Source: an uncultured Clostridia bacterium (lineage in GTDB: Bacteria; Bacillota; Clostridia; Oscillospirales; Ruminococcaceae). Taken from it: a stretch of DNA of 64,000 nt. The stretch covers positions 62,001 to 126,000 of the forward strand of contig CANQLI010000003.1 in the NCBI GenBank assembly GCA_947624675.1, in the 5' to 3' direction. The position numbers and the translations under genes were made by a program. The notes below the pieces were generated by a model. The model had not been told where the DNA came from. It searched no databases and saw nothing but the letters and a program-made list of their open reading frames with translations. Of this stretch, positions 8,325 to 15,662 are shown piece by piece (within the stretch, counting starts at the first letter, position 1; every line of letters begins with the position of its first letter).

Positions 8325-9511
8325 TACATATTCTTTACAGTCTCTATAAGCTCTTCCGCTTTATCTGTCTGTTCCCACTTAACGCCAAGGTCTTCTCTTC
8401 CCATATGTCCGTATGCTGCAAGGGGTCTGTACTGAGGCTTTCTTAAATCAAGCGTTTCTATGATCGCAGATGGACGAAGATCAAAAACCTTCCTTACTGC
8501 AGCCGATAATTTTTGTCTGTCAACCGACGAAGTTCCGAATGTGTTTATGTCTATCATTACAGAAACGGGAGATGCAACACCGATAGCATAAGCAAGCTGT
8601 ACCTCGCATTTTTTTGCAAGAGATGCGGCAACTATATTCTTTGCGACATATCTTGCCATATAAGCTGCTGAGCGGTCAACCTTTGTGGGGTCTTTTCCGG
8701 AGAATGCTCCGCCTCCGTGACGGCCCATTCCTCCGTAGGTGTCAACTATTATCTTTCGTCCCGTAAGACCTGAGTCGCCCATAGGACCGCCGACAACGAA
8801 TCTTCCGGTAGGGTTTACAAAATATTTTGTTTTATCGTCCAATAACTCGGACGGTATTACCTCTTTTATAACAAACTCTATAATGTCCTCTCTGATTTTT
8901 TCAAGTGAAATATCTTCGGAATGCTGTGAGGATATTACGACAGTATCTACACGGATAGGTCTGTCATTTTCATCGTATTCGACACTTACCTGACTTTTTC
9001 CGTCAGGGCGAAGATATGGCAAGACACCCGTCTTTCTGACTTCTGTAAGACGCTTTGCAAGCTTGTGAGCGAGGCTTATCGGAAGCGGCATAAGCTCAGG
9101 AGTTTCATCACAAGCGAAACCGAACATCATACCCTGATCTCCTGCGCCTATATCGTTTAAATTTTCATCTCGTCCCTCGTATGAGTTGTCAACACCCATC
9201 GCTATATCGGGAGATTGTTTATCAATCGTAGCAAAAACCGCACAGGTATTTGCATTAAAGCCGAAGCTGTCATCCGTATATCCTATCTCAGAAACCGTTT
9301 TGCGAATAACAGAGGGAATATCTACCTGTGCTTTTGTTGAAATTTCTCCCATACACATTATCATTCCGGTAGTAGCGACAGTTTCACAGGCAACCCGTGA
9401 ATAGGGGTCCTGCTTTAACAGCTCATCGAGCACCGCATCTGAGACCGCATCACAAATTTTATCCGGGTGTCCCTCTGTTACTGACTCTGATGTGAAAATA
9501 TATTTTGACAT
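8324..9511 (-). CDS. metK: S-adenosylmethionine synthetase
   Basis: 395 residues, the family length. Makes SAM from methionine and ATP. Signatures: [12 protein letters not shown] near the N-terminus, the GAGDQG motif, and [19 protein letters not shown] in the C-terminal half. It is transcribed alone from a TTGACA promoter through a SAM-I riboswitch, so SAM represses its own synthesis. Confidence 0.98.
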   Translation of the reverse strand: MSKYIFTSESVTEGHPDKICDAVSDAVLDELLKQDPYSRVACETVATTGMIMCMGEISTKAQVDIPSVIRKTVSEIGYTDDSFGFNANTCAVFATIDKQSPDIAMGVDNSYEGRDENLNDIGAGDQGMMFGFACDETPELMPLPISLAHKLAKRLTEVRKTGVLPYLRPDGKSQVSVEYDENDRPIRVDTVVISSQHSEDISLEKIREDIIEFVIKEVIPSELLDDKTKYFVNPTGRFVVGGPMGDSGLTGRKIIVDTYGGMGRHGGGAFSGKDPTKVDRSAAYMARYVAKNIVAASLAKKCEVQLAYAIGVASPVSVMIDINTFGTSSVDRQKLSAAVRKVFDLRPSAIIETLDLRKPQYRPLAAYGHMGREDLGVKWEQTDKAEELIETVKNM

Positions 9512-9540
9512 TTTTACATCCTCCTTTTTACAAAAACAAC

Positions 9541-9574
9541 AAAAATCGGCATATCCCGCAAAGAGAAATGCCGA
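9541..9574 (-). terminator. SAM riboswitch terminator
   Basis: On the minus strand TCGGCAT (9574-9568) pairs with ATGCCGA (9552-9546), followed by a run of T. It lies between the SAM-I aptamer and metK. Confidence 0.75.
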
Positions 9575-9590
9575 AAAGTTTCAGTATACG

Positions 9591-9688
9591 ACCTCATCTT
9601 TCGGAAAATTCCGCAGGATTTAGCACCTTAAAATGAATAGGTTGCCGGGCTTCAAAGGACCTGATTCCTCCACCGCTCGTGATAAGGT
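9591..9688 (-). ncRNA. SAM-I riboswitch (S-box)
   Basis: On the minus strand the S-box blocks appear in order: CTTATCACGAGCGGTGGAGG, CCTTTGAAGCCCGGCAACC, AAGGTGCTAAATCC and GAAAGATGAG. P1 is ACCTTATC (9688-9681) with GATGAGGT (9598-9591), one G-U pair. It binds SAM and controls metK downstream. Confidence 0.96.
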
Positions 9689-9715
9689 TGCCGGTAATTC
9701 CCGGCGACATTTTAT

Positions 9716-9744
9716 ATAATAGCATATAAGCATATGCTTGTCAA
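9716..9744 (-). promoter_or_regulatory. Promoter of metK leader
   Basis: Minus-strand TTGACA (9744-9739), 17-nt spacer, TATTAT (9721-9716). Transcription would start just before the SAM-I aptamer. A GCCGG/CCGGC hairpin lies between the promoter and P1. Confidence 0.8.
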
Positions 9745-9889
9745 TACAAAATATTACAAATAATGGACAGGCTTCCTCGTGAATTTTTAGATCACTTATT
9801 AAAAACCGGAGAAATTATTTTTTCTTAAAAATGTGTAACACATCATTGACAAACCTACAAACACATAAAAAGTATTTTAAAAAAAGTAC

Positions 9890-9917
9890 TTGACAAATTC
9901 TGAAATTGTGCTATAAT
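9890..9917 (+). promoter_or_regulatory. Promoter of tRNA-Leu
   Basis: Consensus TTGACA (9890-9895), 16-nt spacer, consensus TATAAT (9912-9917). A leader of about 95 nt precedes the tRNA and contains GCTTAATT/AATTAAGC (9957-9964 with 10000-10007). The DNA between 9745 and 9889 shows no gene. Confidence 0.85.
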
Positions 9918-10018
9918 AGTAAAGCACTCTGAATTTGAGTGTTGTTTTACGGATAAGCTTAATTAAAAGCCCGTCTCGGTTTTGTGTTTACCGTGTAAAA
10001 ATTAAGCACATTATATTT

Positions 10019-10105
10019 GCAGCTGTGGCGGAATCGGCAGACGCGCTAGCTTGAGGGGCTAGTGGGAGCAATCTCGTGCGGGTTCAAGTCCCGCCAGCTG
10101 CACCA
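10019..10105 (+). tRNA. tRNA-Leu (GAG)
   Basis: 87 nt including an encoded CCA. Acceptor GCAGCTG pairs with CAGCTGC. The anticodon stem CTAGC/GCTAG encloses loop TTGAGGG, giving anticodon GAG. A long class II variable arm (GAG-CAAT-CTC) and the T-loop GGTTCAAGTCC confirm leucine. A terminator follows directly. Confidence 0.97.
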
Positions 10106-10106
10106 T

Positions 10107-10144
10107 ATCGTCGCAGACTTTGTATCGTTTGCGACGATTTTTTT
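10107..10144 (+). terminator. Terminator of tRNA-Leu
   Basis: ATCGTCGCA/TGCGACGAT, 9-bp stem with a 14-nt loop and seven T residues. From here to the splB start (about 255 nt) I see no credible gene. Confidence 0.88.
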
Positions 10145-10372
10145 GTAGTATCATATCTCACTCACGCTTTTGCTTTTCTTTTCAAAACAGGTCACGCTTG
10201 CTCCCTCTACTCACATACAACCTTTTTGAAATTTTGCCATCTAACTTTTTTATCTTTAAAGAGAGTAGGCTCTGCTCAAAAAGCTGAATTTACACTACAT
10301 ATAGCTTCTGTATATCGACATTTATGCTTTGATATACAGTGTGATTATTATCGCCAAATCGGGAAATATAAT

Positions 10373-10391
10373 CCTATTGTATCATAATAGG
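10373..10391 (+). promoter_or_regulatory. Small dyad covering the splB ribosome site
   Basis: CCTATT (10373-10378) and AATAGG (10386-10391) flank a 7-nt loop. The 3' arm contains the AGG of the presumed ribosome site for the GTG start at 10400. Could be an operator or an RNA hairpin limiting translation. Confidence 0.35.
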
Positions 10392-10399
10392 AAAAGAGT

Positions 10400-11410
10400 G
10401 TGTTTCTTATGAAGCCTTCATTTGACTGTGTTTATTTTGAGCCTGCCGCGCTTGAATATCCGCTCGGTCGTTATCTTAAGGAAAAATATGCTTCTCTGCC
10501 GTGGATAGAAATACAGAATCACAACAATATTCCGCAGCTTCGTTCTGCTTCTAACAGGGATTTTGTGCGGCTTAAGCGACACCTTATCATCGGTGTGCGT
10601 AAGACACATAAGTATACGGAAAACCATAAGGTTTCTGATTTTCTGGTGCCATATACTTCATCCGGCTGTTCTGCTATGTGTTTATACTGTTATCTGGTCT
10701 GTAACTACAACAAATGTGCGTATCTTCGGGTCTTTGTAAACCGCGAGGAGATGATGAATAAGCTTGTCAATAAAGCTAATGCGGACCCATGGCGTCATGT
10801 GTTTGAAATTGGCAGCAACAGTGATTTGATTCTTGAAAACACCGTTACTAATAATCTTCCCTGGACTGTTGAGGAATTTGCCCGCCGCGCCGACGGAAAG
10901 CTTACATTTCCAACAAAGTTTGATATGGTAGAACCCTTGTTAGGCTTGGATCACCGTCAAAAGATCATCTTCCGTATGAGCGTCAATCCGCAGGAGCTTA
11001 TCCGTAAAATTGAGATAGGAACCTCACCATTACCGGCTCGTATTCAGGCTGTAAATGCTATGTGTGATGCAGGGTACCCTGTCGGCTTGCTGATAGCTCC
11101 AATTATACTTGTGCCCGGTTGGGAGAACTTGTACGAGGAGCTACTTATAACGCTTTCGGATAAACTAAGCGATGATGTCAAACGCAGCGGATTCTTAGAG
11201 TTGATTTTTATGACTTACAGTTTTGTGCAAAACGCCATTAACAGTGAAGCGTTTCCTTCATTACCTCCTTTATATCAACCAGATCAGATGATCGGACGCG
11301 GAAGGGGAAAGTACCGTTACCGTGAGAACTTACAGAAAGAAGCGGGAAAAATTCTTCTTGATATGATCAAAAAATATCTTCCTAAGATGACAATAAAATA
11401 TATTTCGTAA
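10400..11410 (+). CDS. splB: Spore photoproduct lyase homologue (SplB family radical SAM)
   Basis: 336 residues. SplB repairs the UV lesion 5-thyminyl-5,6-dihydrothymine in germinating spores. The N-terminal YFEPAALEYPLG and IIGVRKT blocks and the radical SAM cluster motif C90-x3-C94-x2-C97 match the family, as do the flanking tyrosines Y96 and Y98. The conserved cysteine that donates hydrogen (C141 in B. subtilis, in FEASCTSD) is Ser139 here (FEIGSNSD). GTG 10400 has AGGA 7 nt upstream; ATG 10409 is the alternative. Single gene next to tRNA-Leu, bounded by terminators; possibly acquired. Confidence 0.85.
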   Translation: MFLMKPSFDCVYFEPAALEYPLGRYLKEKYASLPWIEIQNHNNIPQLRSASNRDFVRLKRHLIIGVRKTHKYTENHKVSDFLVPYTSSGCSAMCLYCYLVCNYNKCAYLRVFVNREEMMNKLVNKANADPWRHVFEIGSNSDLILENTVTNNLPWTVEEFARRADGKLTFPTKFDMVEPLLGLDHRQKIIFRMSVNPQELIRKIEIGTSPLPARIQAVNAMCDAGYPVGLLIAPIILVPGWENLYEELLITLSDKLSDDVKRSGFLELIFMTYSFVQNAINSEAFPSLPPLYQPDQMIGRGRGKYRYRENLQKEAGKILLDMIKKYLPKMTIKYIS

Positions 11411-11456
11411 TAATAAAAAGTAATTTATACTTAATAAATATAACCAAATTTCTAAG

Positions 11457-11492
11457 TACCGATATTAGCAAAAGCTTTAGTCGGTATTTTTT
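11457..11492 (+). terminator. Terminator after splB
   Basis: TACCGA (11457-11462) pairs with TCGGTA (11481-11486) around an AGC-AAAA-GCT inner hairpin, followed by TTTTTTA. Confidence 0.75.
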
Positions 11493-11510
11493 ATAATATA
11501 AATGTGCTGA

Positions 11511-11606
11511 CTTGTTTAATTATGAATAAATAATGAACATTGTAAATATTTTATTACAAAACATAAGTTATTTTATGAAGAATGTACGTTTGCGTACATT
11601 TTTTCC
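11511..11606 (+). repeat. Intergenic repeat element, copy 1, with 20-nt dyad
   Basis: Gapless 96-nt match (77 identical by hand alignment) to the reverse complement of 36973-37068. The last 50 nt are the most conserved (45 identical) and contain AATGTACGTTTGCGTACATT (11581-11600), an 8-bp dyad with a TTTG loop, followed by TTTTCC. A shared ACATTGTAAA and CATAAG/TATAAG spaced like -35/-10 boxes lie upstream. No gene overlaps it. Could be a small transcription unit, a terminator or a protein-binding site. Confidence 0.8.
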
Positions 11607-11732
11607 CTAAAATCGCCTGTAAGTGAAAGAGTTTTTTTCGACTAAAATTTATACAATGACAAGAGATAAACTACAACATATTTGTTTGTGTTTTATTCTT
11701 AGGTATTTTTCGCTTAAACACATTATCTGTTA

Positions 11733-11761
11733 TTGACATATTAACAGTTTTATTTTAAAAT
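11733..11761 (+). promoter_or_regulatory. Promoter of the dockerin carboxypeptidase gene
   Basis: TTGACA (11733-11738), 17-nt spacer, TAAAAT (11756-11761), about 36 nt before the GTG start. Confidence 0.78.
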
Positions 11762-11796
11762 CAAGATGTATCATTTTTATATCGGAGATGATTTTT

Positions 11797-14091
11797 GTGA
11801 AAAGGTTGATGTCTGTGATTACTGCGGTGGCTGTATTTATGTCGCTTACAGTATGTGTTTTTGCAACAGCAGAAAATAAACCTGTGCCGGATTTTAAACT
11901 TAATACAGAATCGATGCTGGTTGCGAATCTTGACACAGATGAAGTGTATTTCTCTCAGAATTCAGATGTCAAGAGGGTGATGGCGTCCACTACTAAGATT
12001 ATGACCTATATCGTTATAGCGGAAACGGTTGATGATCTTGAAAACACTATGATAACAATAGAGCAGAAACCGATAGATGATGTTTCGGGACAAGGCGCTT
12101 CTATGGCGGGATTTCAGAATCATATCGGCGAGAGCTATTCGGTACTTGATGTTCTGTACGGTATGATGCTTCCGTCGGGTTGCGATGCCGCCGAGATACT
12201 TGCGTATTATGCAGGCGGTGGAGATGTTATGAAGTTTGTTGATATGATGAACGCTAAGGCGGATGAGCTTGGCTGTGAGAATACACATTTCAACGACCCC
12301 CACGGATTGTCGGACGAGAATCATTACACCACGGCTGAGGATCTGTATAAAATAACAAAATATGTGCTAAAAATGCCGTATTTTACAGAGATCGTAAATG
12401 AGGAGTTTTATACTTTACCGGGAGATACCTATCCTATCGTAAACACAAACTATCTTATAGATGACATAAGCGGTGGACTTTATTATTACAGATATGCTAC
12501 CGGTATCAAGACAGGCTATACCTCACTTGCGGGAAGGTGTCTTGTGTCAACAGCGAAAAAGGGAGATACTAACCTTTGCTGTATCGCCCTTGGCGGCAAG
12601 TATGACGAAGAGACAAATTATGTTAACTTTGCTATGCTTGATTCGGCAAAAATACTTGACTGGACTTTCGCTAATTTTACCGGCACCATAGAAGTCTCGT
12701 TTGACACGATGTATAAGTCTGTTCAGGTAGGCGATAAAGCTCACCTAACCGCAAATATAGGAAAAAGCAATGTCAATGAAAAGCCTGAGATAAAATGGTC
12801 GTCGTCCGACACAAGTGTCGCTGAGGTCGATCAAAACGGTGTTGTAACGGCGAAATCTTTGGGAAAAACAGTCATAAAGGCTGAGGCACAGACGGGTGAT
12901 TTTGCTGTCTGCAATGTATCCTGCGGCTTTTATAACGGTATTGATGTTTCATCAAGACTGGGTGATTTTGTTGATGGTGTGAAAAATCCAATAGACTGGA
13001 CTAAGGTAAAGCAAAGCGGAATTGATTTTGCGATAATCAGAGCAGGCTGGTTTGACTGGGCGCAAAATTCGTTTCAAAACGACGCTTCATTTGTTGAAAA
13101 TGTCAAGGGTGCTGTTGAAAATGATATAAACATCGGACTTAAATTTGTAGCATACGCTGATAATGCCGATGAAGCAAAACAAGAGGCTCAAAACCTTATA
13201 AAGGCAATAGATGAGTTTATACCTGAGTATAAGGATAAGCTCACATTGTCAATATCCTATGATATGGCTACATATTCTCATTATTCTGAGCTTAATAAAG
13301 ATGAGAACACAGCGATAGCCTTGGCTTTTAATGAGGTTATAAGAGAAAACGGCTATGACTGTTACTGCTTTGCCGGAAAAGCAGTGTATAAAAATATGGA
13401 TATTGAAGCACTTAAAAATGAAAATATGGGAATATGGTACAGTTACCGCCCATATATACCTGATTTTGATGAGAGTATAACGGTAAACGGGGAGTATGTT
13501 CCAGATATATGGCAGTATACCGGAACAGGCGGAATACCCGGCGCTTCTGAAAATATGTTTTCATATCAGGATATAATATATATGGCTAACGCTAATAAGC
13601 TTGACCCGCCGACTGTTGAGGCGAAACAGGTTGATAACGAAAAGGCTGTTGAAGTAAAATGGAATATGCCTGAGTACGCAATATCAGGATATTCTGTTTA
13701 CAGGTCGCAAGGGGATAGCTCTAACATAGAAAAGCTCATAGACCTTGATGTAGATGAATTGTCATACACCGATACTGATGTTGAGTTTAATGTAAGCTAT
13801 ACATACTACATAGGTGCTAAAGCGATAGATCTCCTTGACAGGGAATGCGCTGTTGAGGTAAAGGGAAACAGCGAAACAGTCACCCTTGTTAATGAACAGT
13901 CTGAGCTTATCGGAGATATAAACAAGGACGGAATTCTGACAACTGTTGATGTCGGGATCATAAATTCCTTAGCTAAGGGCGTTGAGGACTATACACAGGA
14001 AGAGCTGCTGATCGCGGATGCAAACAAAGACGGCATAATAACCACCGTTGATGTTGGAATAATAAACAGCATTGTAAAGAGTGCGGCGTAA
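11797..14091 (+). CDS. Secreted S11 D-Ala-D-Ala carboxypeptidase with Big2, GH25-like, FN3 and dockerin modules
   Basis: 764 residues. Order: signal peptide (~1-24); serine carboxypeptidase S11 (~30-295) with SxxK S64-K67 and KTG 238-240, while the SxN motif reads SGC (127-129); Big2 domain (~302-374, WSSSDTSVAEVD); GH25 lysozyme-like domain (~380-595) starting GIDVS (D383), but the DxE acid pair reads YDMA (488-491); FN3 (~603-692); type I dockerin (703-762) with two calcium repeats GDINKDG and ADANKDG each followed by TTVDVGIIN. It should trim peptidoglycan stem peptides and dock to a cohesin scaffold or surface protein. GTG 11797 is preferred to ATG 11788, because GGAG abuts that ATG. Own promoter and terminator; no cohesin in this window. 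Confidence 0.9.
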   Translation: MKRLMSVITAVAVFMSLTVCVFATAENKPVPDFKLNTESMLVANLDTDEVYFSQNSDVKRVMASTTKIMTYIVIAETVDDLENTMITIEQKPIDDVSGQGASMAGFQNHIGESYSVLDVLYGMMLPSGCDAAEILAYYAGGGDVMKFVDMMNAKADELGCENTHFNDPHGLSDENHYTTAEDLYKITKYVLKMPYFTEIVNEEFYTLPGDTYPIVNTNYLIDDISGGLYYYRYATGIKTGYTSLAGRCLVSTAKKGDTNLCCIALGGKYDEETNYVNFAMLDSAKILDWTFANFTGTIEVSFDTMYKSVQVGDKAHLTANIGKSNVNEKPEIKWSSSDTSVAEVDQNGVVTAKSLGKTVIKAEAQTGDFAVCNVSCGFYNGIDVSSRLGDFVDGVKNPIDWTKVKQSGIDFAIIRAGWFDWAQNSFQNDASFVENVKGAVENDINIGLKFVAYADNADEAKQEAQNLIKAIDEFIPEYKDKLTLSISYDMATYSHYSELNKDENTAIALAFNEVIRENGYDCYCFAGKAVYKNMDIEALKNENMGIWYSYRPYIPDFDESITVNGEYVPDIWQYTGTGGIPGASENMFSYQDIIYMANANKLDPPTVEAKQVDNEKAVEVKWNMPEYAISGYSVYRSQGDSSNIEKLIDLDVDELSYTDTDVEFNVSYTYYIGAKAIDLLDRECAVEVKGNSETVTLVNEQSELIGDINKDGILTTVDVGIINSLAKGVEDYTQEELLIADANKDGIITTVDVGIINSIVKSAA

Positions 14092-14106
14092 AGCTTAAAA
14101 AAATAT

Positions 14107-14146
14107 CCCCTATGGTATTTTCTTTATATACCATAGGGGAGTTTTT
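14107..14146 (+). terminator. Terminator after the dockerin gene
   Basis: Perfect 11-bp stem CCCCTATGGTA/TACCATAGGGG, followed by AGTTTTT. Confidence 0.88.
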
Positions 14147-14203
14147 CTAATGCCCGCATAACCGTAATTGTGCTTTAAACTTATGAGGAATGTTTATTCA
14201 GAT

Positions 14204-15337
14204 TTATTTGTATCTGTTAAGAAGCGCGTGTATTTTCTTTGCAGGGTCAATAACTTTTTCAATAGACATATCGTGATTCAGAGCGGCGATGAAGTAAGCT
14301 ATGTATTTTGAAACATCGACCTCGTAAAACCACTCTCTTTCAAGAAGCTGTGGAGTGCGATATGTGAGGTTAGTTCCGAATACACCGTCTAAAATACCTT
14401 CGTTATATGCCTTGTCAAATGTGTCGAGACCGTTTGTGAAAATAGCATAGGTTGCGTATGCGTAGATCTTTCTCGCATTTCTCTTTTTTAGCTCGTGTGC
14501 AATATCAAGAACAGATTCACCCGAGGATATTATATCGTCGGCAATAAAAATATCCTTTCCTGCAACATCGTTACCCATATATTCGTGAGCGACGATCGGA
14601 TTTCGACCGTTTACTATTATAGAATAATCACGCCTTTTGTAGAACATTCCAAGGTTTACCTCAAGAACGGATGCGTAATACATATTTCGGTTTATAGCGC
14701 CTTCATCGGGGGAAACTACCATAAAATGTTCTTTGTCTATATTAAGATCCTTAATGTTTCTGAACATAGACTTTAATACCTGATAGGACGGTATTACATT
14801 GTCAAATCCCATCAGCGGTATGGCGTTCATAACCCTTGGATCGTGAGCGTCGAATGTAAGTATATTTGAAACTCCCATTGCCTCAAGCTCCTGAAGAGCG
14901 ACCGCACAGTCCAGTGATTCCCGATAGCTTCTTTTATGCTGTCTTCCACCATAAAGTATAGGCATTATCACATTTATTCTGTGTGCCTTGCCGCTTGCCG
15001 CCTGAATTATCCTTTTGAGGTCCTCAAAGTGATCGTCCGGCGACATAGAATTTATATTGTCAAAAAGCTTGTACTTACAGCTGTAATTTCCAACATCAAT
15101 GAGTATAAACAGATCCTTTCCTCTCACTGTCTGGCGGATAATTCCCTTACCGTCGCCTGAGGCAAATCTTGGGCACGAAACATCTATCATATAGTCGTTT
15201 TCACCAAGTCCCGATTCTTTTGCCCATTGAGTAAGATATCCGCTTATTTTACCGCCTAACTCTTTTGAAGAGTCCATAGCTATTATCCCCAGAGGTGCAA
15301 CCTGAGTCTGTCTGTCAAACAATGATGTGTTTTCCAT
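14204..15337 (-). CDS. prs: Ribose-phosphate pyrophosphokinase
   Basis: 377 residues, longer than the usual ~315. Makes PRPP from ribose 5-phosphate and ATP for nucleotide, His and Trp synthesis. The PRPP-binding loop is DDIISSGESVLD, preceded by VVSPDEGAINR and NVIMPILYGGRQHKR-type active-site segments. The frame is open upstream to 15553, but GAGGT lies shortly before ATG 15337 and the protein starts there (MENTSLF). This longer variant occurs in clostridia. Divergent from murD. Confidence 0.92.
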   Translation of the reverse strand: MENTSLFDRQTQVAPLGIIAMDSSKELGGKISGYLTQWAKESGLGENDYMIDVSCPRFASGDGKGIIRQTVRGKDLFILIDVGNYSCKYKLFDNINSMSPDDHFEDLKRIIQAASGKAHRINVIMPILYGGRQHKRSYRESLDCAVALQELEAMGVSNILTFDAHDPRVMNAIPLMGFDNVIPSYQVLKSMFRNIKDLNIDKEHFMVVSPDEGAINRNMYYASVLEVNLGMFYKRRDYSIIVNGRNPIVAHEYMGNDVAGKDIFIADDIISSGESVLDIAHELKKRNARKIYAYATYAIFTNGLDTFDKAYNEGILDGVFGTNLTYRTPQLLEREWFYEVDVSKYIAYFIAALNHDMSIEKVIDPAKKIHALLNRYK

Positions 15338-15403
15338 TGTAGTACCTCGCTTCCGATGAATTTGACTGTATTTATTATAACAGTATAGTTGTCCGTCAAT
15401 AAT

Positions 15404-15432
15404 ATCATAATAAATTAAATGAGATTTGTCAA
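15404..15432 (-). promoter_or_regulatory. Promoter of prs
   Basis: Minus-strand TTGACA (15432-15427), 17-nt spacer, TATGAT (15409-15404), about 67 nt before the start codon. Between the two divergent genes (about 325 nt) I see only this and the murD promoter. Confidence 0.7.
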
Positions 15433-15592
15433 GCAATAGCTTAAAGTTTGTTGATCTTTGAATGTAATTGATAATAAGGATACTTCGGCTATTTACTATT
15501 ATTGTTGATAACTTAAATATGCCTGTTATTTTGAATACAAAGTCATAATACACAATTTGGCAAAACGAACTGAAAAAAGCGGTAAAATAATA

Positions 15593-15621
15593 TTGCTATT
15601 TTTGTGAATCTGGTATATAAT
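15593..15621 (+). promoter_or_regulatory. Promoter of murD operon
   Basis: TTGCTA (15593-15598), 17-nt spacer, TATAAT (15616-15621). Confidence 0.7.
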
Positions 15622-15662
15622 AAAATAGGTAAATAATGAATAAATTCACGAGGAGATTTAAA

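Noticed and set aside
9921-9945. CIRCE-like heat-shock operator (CACTC-N7-GAGTG) just after the tRNA-Leu promoter
   Set aside because: True CIRCE has a 9-nt spacer and longer arms (TTAGCACTC/GAGTGCTAA); here the spacer is 7 and the outer bases do not match.
10076-10387. 104-codon frame starting inside tRNA-Leu
   Set aside because: It begins in the tRNA T arm, crosses the terminator, has no ribosome site and no protein-like composition.
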